Shown here one piece after another: positions 1-9,604 of a DNA stretch of 64,000 nucleotides. The DNA comes from Nostoc punctiforme NIES-2108 (GTDB lineage: Bacteria; Cyanobacteriota; Cyanobacteriia; Cyanobacteriales; Nostocaceae), in the NCBI GenBank assembly GCA_003326195.1, contig LXQE01000096.1, positions 164,520 through 228,519 on the forward strand, given 5' to 3'. The position numbers and the translations under genes were made by a program. Position 1 is the first letter of the stretch, and every line of letters begins with the position of its first letter. Under the pieces are notes generated by a model. It did no database searches. It was not told the origin of the DNA and saw only the letters and a program-made list of their open reading frames with translations.

Positions 1-15
1 ATCAACAACATTTTT

Positions 16-1014
16 ATGACCTTATCAACTACTAATCTCGGTAAAACTGGATTGACCGTTTCGCGTCTTTGTCTCGGCACTATGACCTTTGGTTTGCAGA
101 CCGACGAAGAAACTTCCAGGCAGATCCTCGACACCGCCGCCGATGGTGGTATCAACTTTTTAGATACAGCCGACGTTTATCCCCTCGGCGGCGGGCTTGC
201 TACTGCGGGACGCACCGAAGAAATCGTTGGGCGCTGGCTCAAAGGCAAACGCGAACATTTTATCTTAGCTACCAAGTGCGTTGGTCGAGTTGGCCCTGCA
301 CCTTGGGATCAAGGGGCTTCCCGGAAACATATTTTGGATGCGATCGATGCTTCTCTGCGGCGGCTGGGAACCGATTATATCGATCTGTACCAGTTGCACT
401 CCGACGATGCTTCAACTCCCCTTGATGAGACTTTGGAAGCGCTCGATGCAGTGGTTCGTGCTGGCAAAGTGCGCTACATCGGGGTTTCCAACTTCTTAGC
501 CTACCGACTTGCCCGTGCTTTGGGTCGTGCTGAGACGCGCAATCTAACTAAGTTCGTCTCTATTCAGCCCCGCTACAACCTGTTATTCCGCGAAATTGAG
601 CGAGAACTATTGCCCCTGGCCAAAGAAGAAGGATTGGGTGTAATTTCCTACAATCCCTTGGCAGGTGGTCTACTTACAGGCAAACACAATTTTACTCAAG
701 GCCCCACATCAGGTACACGTTTTACGCTAGGTGCTGCCGCAGAACGTTATCAAGATCGTTACTGGCGCGATCGCGAGTTCAATACTGTCGAAGATTTACG
801 CACAGTAGCGGATCTCGCTGGATTTTCTCTCACCACTCTAGCAGTGGCTTGGGTATTATCTAATCCCATTATCACTGCCCCCATCATTGGCGCTAGCCGT
901 CCAGAACAACTTGCTGACAACCTCAAGGCGCTAGAACTAAAACTTGACGACAATTTGAAACAAAAGTTAGACGACCTAACCGCCGAATACCGGAGGGGAG
1001 ATTCTCTTCGTTAG
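16..1014 (+). CDS. Aldo/keto reductase
   Basis: ORF with LGKTGLTVSRLCLGTMTFG N-terminus, DTADVYP, and IGVSNF motifs typical of AKR family. Confidence 0.93.
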   Translation: MTLSTTNLGKTGLTVSRLCLGTMTFGLQTDEETSRQILDTAADGGINFLDTADVYPLGGGLATAGRTEEIVGRWLKGKREHFILATKCVGRVGPAPWDQGASRKHILDAIDASLRRLGTDYIDLYQLHSDDASTPLDETLEALDAVVRAGKVRYIGVSNFLAYRLARALGRAETRNLTKFVSIQPRYNLLFREIERELLPLAKEEGLGVISYNPLAGGLLTGKHNFTQGPTSGTRFTLGAAAERYQDRYWRDREFNTVEDLRTVADLAGFSLTTLAVAWVLSNPIITAPIIGASRPEQLADNLKALELKLDDNLKQKLDDLTAEYRRGDSLR

Positions 1015-1107
1015 TTTCTATTGATAAAAAATGATTTTCATGATTATGAATTACGTTAGCGCAGCACTAGCGATGTAGGAGCATCATTACGAATTGGTAT
1101 TAGAGGT

Positions 1108-2991
1108 TTGCAAACCGGAACTTTCATGACAAAAAAGACCAGACAATCCAAATCCTTTCAACGTGCTCCTGATGCACCAGATTTGCCATCAACTCCATTC
1201 AGGTTCATTTGCTATTTTGTTAACCAGTTTCGCTGGTGGTATGTGTTAATGGTGATCCTGGAGGTAATACACGCAACCTGTGGCATCATGCTGCCTTATG
1301 CTATTGGTGAGATCATTCGGGGCGTGACGCGATCGACGGGCGACAGTAAGCCCATTTTTGATGCCATGAAGCAACCCTTGATGTTGTTCATCGGCTTGAG
1401 TGTGGGTGAAGTGGTATTTGGGCGCTCGGCTGGACTCTTGCAGACAATCCTCCATCCCATCCACCGACAACATATTGTGCGATCGCTATATGCCTACTTG
1501 CAACACCATTCGCATCGCTACTTAAGCAGCAGTTTTTCTGGGGCATTGGCACATCGGATTAGCGAAACTTCTCTAGGTGTTACCCAGACGATGCAAATGA
1601 TGATTACTGAATTTATGCCAGTAATTGTTGTGTATACTGTCGCCACGACGATACTGTATCGCGCCTATCCTCCACTGGCTGCACTCGTGGGAATATGGGC
1701 AGTTCTCTTCATCAGTATTTCGTTCTGGCTGGCAACTCGCTGCCGATTTTACTCCCGCAAAGCCGCAGCCGCCAGAAGTGAGACAACTGGCATCATTGTA
1801 GATACAGTCACAAATCTCACTAGTAGCCGACTATTTGCTCGCTTTGGTTTTGAACGACGTTATTTGAATGAGCAATTAAGGCACGAACTCAAACACGTGA
1901 GAGAGTCCAACTGGTACTCAGAGCGCATTCGCTGGTTTCAGTTCATCTCAGCAGCTATTCTAAAAATCAGCACCCTGTATTACTCGCTTTCTCTGTGGAG
2001 TCAAGGAAAAATCGCTACTGCTGACTTTGTTGTAGCAACCAGCTTATCACTTTTGATCATCAGTGAAGCGCGGAATTTGAGCCGCCGCTTTCTGGAATTT
2101 TTTGAACATGTTGGGAATGTCGCTAATGGTGTTTTCACCATCGTTCAACCCCACGAGTTGGTCGATCGCGAGAAAGCGATCGCCCACTCAATCACCCAAG
2201 GTAAGATTGAGTTTCGGCGGGTAAATTTCAACTACACAGATGAAAAGAAAGTTTTCCACAACCTTTCTGTCACTATCCAAGCGGGACAGCGTATCGGACT
2301 AGTGGGCTTATCTGGCTCTGGAAAATCCACCTTTGTGAATCTGATTTTGCGTTTATTCGACCCACAATCTGGACAGATTATCATTGATGGGGTCGATATT
2401 CGAGATATGACTCAGGATGCCTTACACGCTCAGATCAGTTTGATTCCCCAAGATCCGTCTCTGTTCCATCGCACTTTGCTAGAAAATATTCGTTACGGAC
2501 GCTTGGATGCAACCGATGAGGAAGTGATGGAGGCTTCGCGAAAGGCTCATGCTCACGATTTCATCGTCCAAAGTAAGGATGGTTATAATTCTTTGGTGGG
2601 CGAACGTGGTGTCAAGTTGTCTGGAGGGCAGAGGCAGCGGATTGTAATTGCGCGGGTAATCCTCAAAGATGCGCCGATCCTGATTTTAGATGAAGCCACC
2701 TCTAGCCTCGATTCAATCACCGAAAAAGCAATCCAAGATACCCTCGACTTAGCAATGAATGGGAAAACGGTCATTGTAGTAGCTCATCGATTATCTACCA
2801 TCGTGCATCTAGATAGAATTTTGGTGTTCGACAAAGGTCGGATTATTGAAGATGGTTCCCACGCCAAACTGCTGGCACTCGGCGGCGCTTACTATAGATT
2901 ATGGAAAATGCAAGCTGGTGGATTTCTACCGGAAAATCTCGACGAGGTTCGTACTGGCACAGATAACGTCGAAAAGGGAATGATCGCTTGA
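1108..2991 (+). CDS. ABC transporter, fused transmembrane and ATP-binding protein (exporter type); start may be the ATG at 1126
   Basis: Walker A GLSGSGKST, signature LSGGQRQR, Walker B ILILDEATSSLD; N-terminal TM region. Confidence 0.93.
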   Translation: MQTGTFMTKKTRQSKSFQRAPDAPDLPSTPFRFICYFVNQFRWWYVLMVILEVIHATCGIMLPYAIGEIIRGVTRSTGDSKPIFDAMKQPLMLFIGLSVGEVVFGRSAGLLQTILHPIHRQHIVRSLYAYLQHHSHRYLSSSFSGALAHRISETSLGVTQTMQMMITEFMPVIVVYTVATTILYRAYPPLAALVGIWAVLFISISFWLATRCRFYSRKAAAARSETTGIIVDTVTNLTSSRLFARFGFERRYLNEQLRHELKHVRESNWYSERIRWFQFISAAILKISTLYYSLSLWSQGKIATADFVVATSLSLLIISEARNLSRRFLEFFEHVGNVANGVFTIVQPHELVDREKAIAHSITQGKIEFRRVNFNYTDEKKVFHNLSVTIQAGQRIGLVGLSGSGKSTFVNLILRLFDPQSGQIIIDGVDIRDMTQDALHAQISLIPQDPSLFHRTLLENIRYGRLDATDEEVMEASRKAHAHDFIVQSKDGYNSLVGERGVKLSGGQRQRIVIARVILKDAPILILDEATSSLDSITEKAIQDTLDLAMNGKTVIVVAHRLSTIVHLDRILVFDKGRIIEDGSHAKLLALGGAYYRLWKMQAGGFLPENLDEVRTGTDNVEKGMIA

Positions 2992-3117
2992 CATTTGCCG
3001 CTACTTGAGGTTTATTTGTAAATTCAATTCAAGAATTGTCCGGGAAAGAGTCCACAAAACTAAAGTAATGTAATTGAACTAGTGGCGTGTCAAGACTAAA
3101 TCTGTGCATTAGCAAAC

Positions 3118-3390
3118 TCTTGTGGGATGGGCTTCTAGCCCGTCCTAATTTGCGGGCAAGATGCCATTGGTGTCAACTTAAGCTAGAAATGGCTTCTCGC
3201 TTGGCTTGAGTACCCGTCGGAAACTGAAGTTCCCGCCTAAAGAAGAAAGTCTACTGAAGTAGACTTAAGATTTTTGGGGATATTTAGTCATCTTTAGATG
3301 ACTTCGGCTATGAGCCAGGAATTTCAATTCCTGGTGGACGTGCAGTTTCACCTTAAGTTGACACCAATGGCAAGATGCCCGCCCCACAAG
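3118..3390. repeat. MITE-like interspersed element with long inverted ends (about 31 bp arms at 3152-3182 and 3352-3382)
   Basis: gcgggcaagatgccattggtgtcaacttaag and cttaagttgacaccaatggcaagatgcccgc are near-perfect inverted repeats; internal smaller hairpins; outer cttgtggg/ccccacaag also pair. Confidence 0.7.
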
Positions 3391-3502
3391 AAAATTTATT
3401 GCAACATTTTAGCCTTGACACGTCACTACGTATATTTCAAAAATTAAATATGAGTTTTATATCATACTTCTAGTGGTGAACAAAACCAACTCAGTTTCCA
3501 AC

Positions 3503-4051
3503 TTATCTCATTAAAGCTTGAAAACCTGCTTGTACAAAATGCCGATCAAAACTTAAAGCTTGAGAGACTTCAGCTTGCTTCATAACTACAAACGAAATAC
3601 AATCAACTAAACCCCATGCTTTATCTTGATGGTTTTTGTAAAGTGTGAATGCTTGTGCGAATAATTCTGGAGTGAGTCGCACAATTTCCACTTTATCTGA
3701 GCCAAAGAAATGCTCGATAATTTCAACAGCCTCATTTTTGTAGTTACGAGTTAGTGTATTAAGTAGGTGGATCTAAATAAATATAAGATAGTTCGTCATT
3801 GCGAACGAAGTGAAGCAATCGCAAAGACTGAGATTGCCACGCTTCACTTCGTTCCGCTCGCAATGACATCTTATATTTAATTGCGTCTGCTTACTTACCA
3901 ATTTCTAAAAGTACTGCATCAGTTGTGATTAAGAGTTGAGTTTCTAAGCTATCGGCTAATTCGAAAGCTCGCTGGTGATATTGGTCACGCTGATTAATTA
4001 GTGCTACCACAAATAACGTATCAACAAAGATTTTATTTCTCACCCTCATCC
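3503..4051 (-). pseudogene. PIN-domain (VapC-like) toxin gene interrupted by a 134-bp MITE
   Basis: N-terminal half MRVRNKIFVDTLFVVALINQRDQYHQRAFELADSLETQLLITTDAVLLEIG and C-terminal half NTLTRNYKNEAVEIIEHFFGSDKVEIVRLTPELFAQAFTLYKNHQDKAWGLVDCISFVVM lie on either side of the repeat and join in frame. Confidence 0.82.
3762..3895. mobile_element. MITE copy 1 (134 bp), flanked by TA duplications
   Basis: Imperfect terminal inverted repeats AGTAGGTGGATCTAAATAAATATAAGAT / AGTAAGCAGACGCAATTAAATATAAGAT; near-identical copy at 30100-30233; TA on both sides. Confidence 0.85.
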
Positions 4052-4248
4052 CCAGCTAGATAAGAATCAAGATTGCTAGCGAAATCCTCTGGGGAATTTA
4101 TCTTGATTTGCTTCAATTTTGACATGAAACTCGGTTTTTTAAGATGTTGTTTAGATTGGGCAAAATCTCGGATTAAAAGATATAGTTCATCTAGATATTC
4201 TTCGTTAAGACTATCAATTTCAGCGTTAATTTTGTCTTTTGCAGTCAT
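4033..4248 (-). CDS. Small antitoxin-like protein upstream of and overlapping the interrupted PIN toxin
   Basis: MTAKDKINAEIDSLNEEYLDELYLLIRDF...; stop overlaps the PIN start codon region (4051), typical toxin-antitoxin layout; longer ORF start at 4365 thought spurious. Confidence 0.65.
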   Translation of the reverse strand: MTAKDKINAEIDSLNEEYLDELYLLIRDFAQSKQHLKKPSFMSKLKQIKINSPEDFASNLDSYLAGDEGEK

Positions 4249-4475
4249 TTCTGCCTTTCTTGTAAATACCATACTCATTGTAACTTTTAAGGATAACTGG
4301 AGAGCGATCGCACCTCCACAAAACCCAATCGCACCTCCCCACAAACCCAAAACGCGTAGACGCAACGCGGCTTGTCGTTAGACATCGCACCTCCACAAAC
4401 CCAAATGCGATCGCTCTCCCAAACCAATCAAGCAAACGCGATCGCCCTTACCCACAAAACCCAAAATGCGATTGA

Positions 4476-6266
4476 TTACTCCTCACTATTGATTATTGTC
4501 TCCTTCAATTCCTCCACTGTTGTCCCTAATATCTTCGCTACTTTCCTCAATAAATCCTCATCCTGGGTAGTTTGATAAAAACGGGCAAGATTACGCAACG
4601 AAATACCCAAACCATGCTCGTCATTAAACTTAGTTGTAATTACCAAATCTTGTAGGTAATTGGCTTTTGCTTCCTCTAACTCTCCTAATTCTTCTGCTAC
4701 TTTCCCAAGCTGATAGTAAGTGCTAGCACTGGAATAGCGATCGCCAAATTCGATTTTGATTTCTAGGGCTTGTTGATAATAATCCCGTGCCTGGTCGTAT
4801 TTCCGCAACTTTTGGGCAACGATTCCCAAATTGTGGTAAGTGCTAGCACTCGCATAGCGATCGCCAAATTCGATTTCGATTTCCAGGGCTTGTTGATAAT
4901 AATCCCGTGCCTGGTCGTATTCCCGCAACTCTTGGGCAACGATTCCCAACTGGTGGTAAGTGCTAGCACTAGCATAGCGATCGCCAAATTCGATTTTGAT
5001 TTCCAGGGCTTGTTGATAATAATCCCGTGCCTGGTCGTATTCCCGCGACTCTTGGGCAACGCTTCCCAAATTGTGGTAAGTGCTAGCACACTCATAGCTA
5101 TCGCCAAATTCGATATATATTTCCAGGGCTTGTTGATAATAATCCCGTGCCTGGTCGTATTCCCGCAACTTTTGGGCAACGATTCCCAAATTGTGGTAAG
5201 TGCTAGCACTCGAATAGCGATCGCCAAATTCGATTTCGATTTCCAGGGCTTGTTGATAATAATCCTGTGCCTGGTGGAACTGTCGCATATCCAGAGACAC
5301 ATTACCTAAAAAAAACAAGGAATTGACGACAGCAGGACGATTTTTCTGCTTTTTGGCAATATCTAAAGCTTGTTGATGATAGCTGTTTGCACTTTCAAAC
5401 TGTCGTTGCTGCTGATAGCTTTTACCTAACTGATTGATAACTTCGATTTCTAAGGAATAATCAGGAAATTGATTGGCAATTTTCCCAGCTTTCTCTAAAT
5501 ATTCTCTAGCTTTGATTGGTTTGTGCTGGCTTAAATATGCTTTGCCCAATTCATTTAAAATATTACAGCAATTACGGAGATGTTCTGGGCTGGGTATTTC
5601 TCCAGTTGGGTGATATTCCATCAACAGTCCATGTAATAAATCGATCCGTTCTTGTTGTTCTGGTGTTGGTAAGCGTTCTATATTTATGTCTGTATTCAGA
5701 GTATTGGCAATTGCCCTATCTCTAGTCAATTCTGTGGTTTTAAAGCGAAATAAACCTGATTTCCAAGCCCAAAAATCAGGTGCAAATTTTGCTAACCGCG
5801 AAATCGCATAATCTGGCAAGATAAATAAAAGCGGATGAGGTACGGTTTGGCGATAAGAATCGCGGACGAAGTTTAAATCCTGTAAAACTGGTGGATAATC
5901 TCCAAAAACACCAATCGATTTTTCTAAATTCCGAATTAATAAAACAAGTTTTTTATTTGTTTCTTTAGTAATTTTGGCTAATTGCTGCACCAATTCATCC
6001 CGCAGAAATCGCAAATTCTTCTCAGGAAAATCTAAAACCACAAATTGGATCTCTTGACATTGAGGATTCTGTTCCAATCCAGCAATTAATAAGTCTATAT
6101 CGGGCGAAAAGTTAATTTCAATAAAACCTAACGTAAATTTTTCTGCAAAATCGACAAATGTCACTAATTCAGAAAATTCATCTTGATTATAGGCAATAAA
6201 CTTACCTATTTCGGCTTGAAGTTCACTGCTGTTGTGCTGATTGGAGAGCTTCTTGGAAGAACTCAT
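4476..6266 (-). CDS. Tetratricopeptide-repeat protein with cyanobacterial N-terminal domain
   Basis: Five near-identical 40-aa TPR units (YDQARDYYQQALEIEIEFGDRYASASTYHNLGIVAQ); N-terminal SYRQTVPHPLLFILPDYAISRLAKFAPDFWAWKSG region. Confidence 0.88.
   Translation of the reverse strand: MSSSKKLSNQHNSSELQAEIGKFIAYNQDEFSELVTFVDFAEKFTLGFIEINFSPDIDLLIAGLEQNPQCQEIQFVVLDFPEKNLRFLRDELVQQLAKITKETNKKLVLLIRNLEKSIGVFGDYPPVLQDLNFVRDSYRQTVPHPLLFILPDYAISRLAKFAPDFWAWKSGLFRFKTTELTRDRAIANTLNTDINIERLPTPEQQERIDLLHGLLMEYHPTGEIPSPEHLRNCCNILNELGKAYLSQHKPIKAREYLEKAGKIANQFPDYSLEIEVINQLGKSYQQQRQFESANSYHQQALDIAKKQKNRPAVVNSLFFLGNVSLDMRQFHQAQDYYQQALEIEIEFGDRYSSASTYHNLGIVAQKLREYDQARDYYQQALEIYIEFGDSYECASTYHNLGSVAQESREYDQARDYYQQALEIKIEFGDRYASASTYHQLGIVAQELREYDQARDYYQQALEIEIEFGDRYASASTYHNLGIVAQKLRKYDQARDYYQQALEIKIEFGDRYSSASTYYQLGKVAEELGELEEAKANYLQDLVITTKFNDEHGLGISLRNLARFYQTTQDEDLLRKVAKILGTTVEELKETIINSEE
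4737..5336. repeat. 120-bp tandem repeats within the TPR gene (about 5 units)
   Basis: tcgccaaattcgat... recurs at 4741, 4861, 4981, 5101 and 5221 with exact 120-bp spacing and high identity. Confidence 0.9.
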
Positions 6267-7569
6267 TTCGCTTCACCACCGGATTTGGATAATTCCATCG
6301 TTTATCGCCGTTATATTCCAACACCGAAGTATTAAATAACATTAATTGTCCAATTTCATCTTTACTGACATTTTTAGTTAAACAAACCTGAGCTAAATGA
6401 GCATAATGTTCTTCAGGAATAAACCGCTCAAAACTAAATTGTTGCTGTTTAACTGCATACTCTATATCTTCAGACATAATTTTTGCGTGTTTTTTGGTAC
6501 TCGCTGTTTGACATGCAGAGCGCATCATTTGCATTAACTGACGCACATGGCCACCACTTGCTTTTGCTAATTCTAATAATTGATTACGGCTCTCGAAAAT
6601 TGCATCAATATCAACCCGCTTTTCAATTACACTTGCCATCGCATCTAAGCCCGTCTGATTATAATTTAAATCACATTTATGCCGTTCAAATTCATAGATA
6701 TTAATCATCGGCACAATATGAGGATTACCATCAAATTGATTTAGGGGATTTTTCGGCGAGCAAAGAATTGAAATTGGTACTGTATAAATGATTGTACAAT
6801 TTAATTCTTGCATCTGAGCCGCATAATCAAAGAACAAATGTTCTGCTACGACAGGAGGAACCCGATCCAAATTATCGAAGATAATTAATAAACCTTTACA
6901 CTCAGGAAATTTTTGCCGCAATTTTGCGTAAGCGTCGCTTAATAATAGATTAGTATCAGATTTGAGGCGAGATAAATCTTTTTCTAGAGTTTGCCGAATA
7001 GTTGTCTTTTGCTTGTCCGAGCCTTTAATTTGTGCCAGCAATTTGACCATTAGTTTGGCGAGAAATGGTGCAGTAGGGCTGAGAGTGGCTTCTGCCTCAA
7101 CGTTGACTGATTTTTCGACACTTTGCTCGTTTTCTTGAGTAATGTCTTTAAACCATGATTCAAAACTTTTTAATATATCTTGATTAAAAGTTAAACCTAA
7201 TTTTCGTAATTCAAATTCAACTTGTTTAATTACAATCAAATATAAATCTGTATACCGGGTATCATTAATATCTGTTTCTTCATTCGCTTCCAAATAAATA
7301 ACCCGATAATTGTTTTCCCAAAGACTCTGAATTTTTTTTAACTCCGTACTTTTACCACAACCGCGATGTCCGGTAAATAAAATTGTTGTAAAATCACCTG
7401 CTTCTTGAAAATCCAAAATTGTACTGACATTATCAATAGCCGAAGTTTTCCGCACCAGCGACAAATCGACATAATACCGTTCCATTTCTGCTGGTTCAAG
7501 CGGCTCAACATTACAAGCCAAAAAAGCCGCTTTAAGAGTATTGGCACGCTGAAAACTTGACTGAGGCAT
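6223..7569 (-). CDS. P-loop AAA/STAND-like ATPase, overlapping the downstream TPR gene
   Basis: Walker A GHRGCGKST; Walker B-like LLIIFDNLDR; 44-bp overlap with 4476..6266. Confidence 0.8.
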   Translation of the reverse strand: MPQSSFQRANTLKAAFLACNVEPLEPAEMERYYVDLSLVRKTSAIDNVSTILDFQEAGDFTTILFTGHRGCGKSTELKKIQSLWENNYRVIYLEANEETDINDTRYTDLYLIVIKQVEFELRKLGLTFNQDILKSFESWFKDITQENEQSVEKSVNVEAEATLSPTAPFLAKLMVKLLAQIKGSDKQKTTIRQTLEKDLSRLKSDTNLLLSDAYAKLRQKFPECKGLLIIFDNLDRVPPVVAEHLFFDYAAQMQELNCTIIYTVPISILCSPKNPLNQFDGNPHIVPMINIYEFERHKCDLNYNQTGLDAMASVIEKRVDIDAIFESRNQLLELAKASGGHVRQLMQMMRSACQTASTKKHAKIMSEDIEYAVKQQQFSFERFIPEEHYAHLAQVCLTKNVSKDEIGQLMLFNTSVLEYNGDKRWNYPNPVVKRNEFFQEALQSAQQQ

Positions 7570-7801
7570 TCTTTTGAGCAGATAACAATCACCAACTTTT
7601 AAATTTTAAGCGATCGCCCATCAAATTTAGCAAATACAGCTATAGCACTCATAACACTCCGCGCGCAAGGAAAGGAAGTTAGTTGTGATTCTTACAGTCA
7701 TTGCACCCCAAAGAGCCAAAGCTATGCTTTGTCTCCCCTTTCCTTGGTATCAGCACTTGTAACTCGCTTAACCCTGAAAACTAGTTGCCAAAATTGAAGG
7801 G

Positions 7802-8020
7802 TTTGCAACAATTGCTCTTTCATGTATAAGAAAGGCTTAAGTATTTCCAGGAAATGTATAAATAATTGCTGCAAAGGCTTCATACTTTGCAACAATTGCT
7901 TGTTCATGTATAAGAAAGGTTTAAGTATTTCCAAGAAATGTATAAGCAATTGCTGCAAAGGCTTCATGCTTTGCAACAATTGCTTGTTAATGTATAAGAA
8001 ACGTTTAAATCATTGCAACA
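7802..8020. repeat. 84-bp minisatellite, about 2.6 copies, each unit with inverted-repeat ends
   Basis: tttgcaacaattgct...tgtataagaaagg...ttaagtatttcc at 7802, 7886, 7970; ends ctttgcaacaattgct / agcaattgctgcaaag. Confidence 0.88.
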
Positions 8021-8230
8021 ATCGTTGTAATTAACTTATCAGTTGCTCTATAGCGCGTCACTTCGGCTACGCTCAGGACAGGCTCAGTGACCGTCTTAGA
8101 CATCGCAAAACGTCTTGATGAGAATCGCTTGGTGCGGACAGCATTAAGTCTCGGTAATTACTGCTATAAGTCAATCTGGTAGAGAAACAGAAAGTGCGAT
8201 CGCAATCAGCTGAGAAAGATTAAATTTACG

Positions 8231-9604
8231 TTAACAGTGCTGTTGTTTTTTGAAGAGTGACAACAGCAAACACACCATTCCCATTACTATCAACGACACT
8301 GAAGAAGCAGATTCTGGGACAGGCTGAGGGTTTTGCACAGGCTGATAATTGATGAAATTTCCTTGAATTGGACTGAGTGATGCCAAAAGTTGCTCAATAT
8401 CGCTAGATATATCAGTATCATTACCAACACTTTTAGAAGAGATGAGGCGGTTAAAGGTTTGGCTACTCGATTCATCAAAATCTCCTGTGAACCCAAGAAA
8501 ATTTTGACCTATTTTACCTATAAGAGAGTCAATCAGATTGTTAACATCAGTTTTTATCCCTAATGAGGATAACTTTAAACTGCTGAGATTATTGACGTTT
8601 CCAATCTTTGTGTTATCAGTATTCGCTAACCAATTACCATTACCAATAATTTCATTTCCACTGGTAAAAACCCAGTTACCATTACCAATAATTGTGTTAT
8701 TAGTACCAAAATCCCAATTGCCGTTTCCAATGGTTGCGTTGTCACTGCCGAAGTGCCAATTTCCATTACCTAGTGTTGCATTATTACTGCCGTTGTCCCA
8801 ATCCCAGTTGCCATTACCAAGGGTTGTGTTACTCTTTCCAAATAACCAGTTGCCATTACCGATGGTTGCATTGTCATTATTAAAGTTCCAGTTACCATTC
8901 CCAATGGTTGCGCTGTTACTGCCATTATCCGAGTTAAAATTACCAATAGTCGCGTTATTACTACCAAAGTTCTTATTACCTTTCCCAACCGGTGCGTTGC
9001 TCTGATTAAAGGTTTGGCTACTTGAATTAGATGTATTCCCAGTGTTACTAAAGGGTATATTGTTACCAAGGACTTCTTTCAACGGATCGAAAGGCGATTG
9101 TTGAAGCAGACTTCCAGCAACTGCGATCGGATTGCTGTTACCTGCAAAGGGATTGGTAGCCCCACCTATAATAGAATTACTGTTACCTGCAAACGGATTG
9201 GTAGTCCCACCTGCAATCGGATTACTGTTACCTGCAAAAGGGTTGTTAGCGCCACCTGGAATGGGAAAACCACTGCCTGCAAACGGGTTACTACCTCCTG
9301 CTAATGTGTTATCAATACCCTTGAAATAGTTATCACCCAGAACTAACTTTAATCGCTCAAAGATTAATTTCTGAAGCCCACTGCCACCATCACCTGCAAA
9401 CGGGTTAATACCGCCACCTGGAATCGGATTGCTACCGTTACCTAATAACAGATTGCTACCACCCATCAACAGGCTGTCCTTAGCAGCAGACAAACTGTTA
9501 TTGGCAGCAAAGGAATTACCGTTATATAGATTGCTAGCGCCACCTGCATTTAAGTGATTAACTCCACCATTAATGGGATTGACAGCAGACGCTTCCATTG
9601 GCAC
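8231..9604 (-). CDS. Gly/Asn-rich repetitive protein with C-terminal PEP-CTERM-like sorting tail
   Basis: NATIGNGNWxFG and NPFAGNSNPIAGG repeats; C-terminus QPVPESASSVSLIVMGMVCLLLSLFKKQQHC. Confidence 0.75.
   Translation of the reverse strand: MPMEASAVNPINGGVNHLNAGGASNLYNGNSFAANNSLSAAKDSLLMGGSNLLLGNGSNPIPGGGINPFAGDGGSGLQKLIFERLKLVLGDNYFKGIDNTLAGGSNPFAGSGFPIPGGANNPFAGNSNPIAGGTTNPFAGNSNSIIGGATNPFAGNSNPIAVAGSLLQQSPFDPLKEVLGNNIPFSNTGNTSNSSSQTFNQSNAPVGKGNKNFGSNNATIGNFNSDNGSNSATIGNGNWNFNNDNATIGNGNWLFGKSNTTLGNGNWDWDNGSNNATLGNGNWHFGSDNATIGNGNWDFGTNNTIIGNGNWVFTSGNEIIGNGNWLANTDNTKIGNVNNLSSLKLSSLGIKTDVNNLIDSLIGKIGQNFLGFTGDFDESSSQTFNRLISSKSVGNDTDISSDIEQLLASLSPIQGNFINYQPVQNPQPVPESASSVSLIVMGMVCLLLSLFKKQQHC

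Noticed and set aside
3118-3390. Group II intron or tRNA-like element
   Set aside because: Far too short and lacks recognisable domain V or tRNA arms; inverted ends fit a MITE or hairpin element better.
4763-5309. ORFs 4763..5302 (-) and 4770..5309 (+) of 179 aa each
   Set aside because: They are alternate-frame readings of the 120-bp TPR repeats; a period divisible by three with no stops creates long spurious ORFs.
7722-8034. ORFs 7722..7979 (-) and 7822..8034 (+)
   Set aside because: Both lie on the 84-bp minisatellite; repetitive Cys/Asn/Leu translations without a recognisable domain.
8538-9329. Plus-strand ORFs opposite the GNGNW repeat gene
   Set aside because: Low-complexity antisense of the repeat protein; the minus frame has the coherent product and sorting tail.
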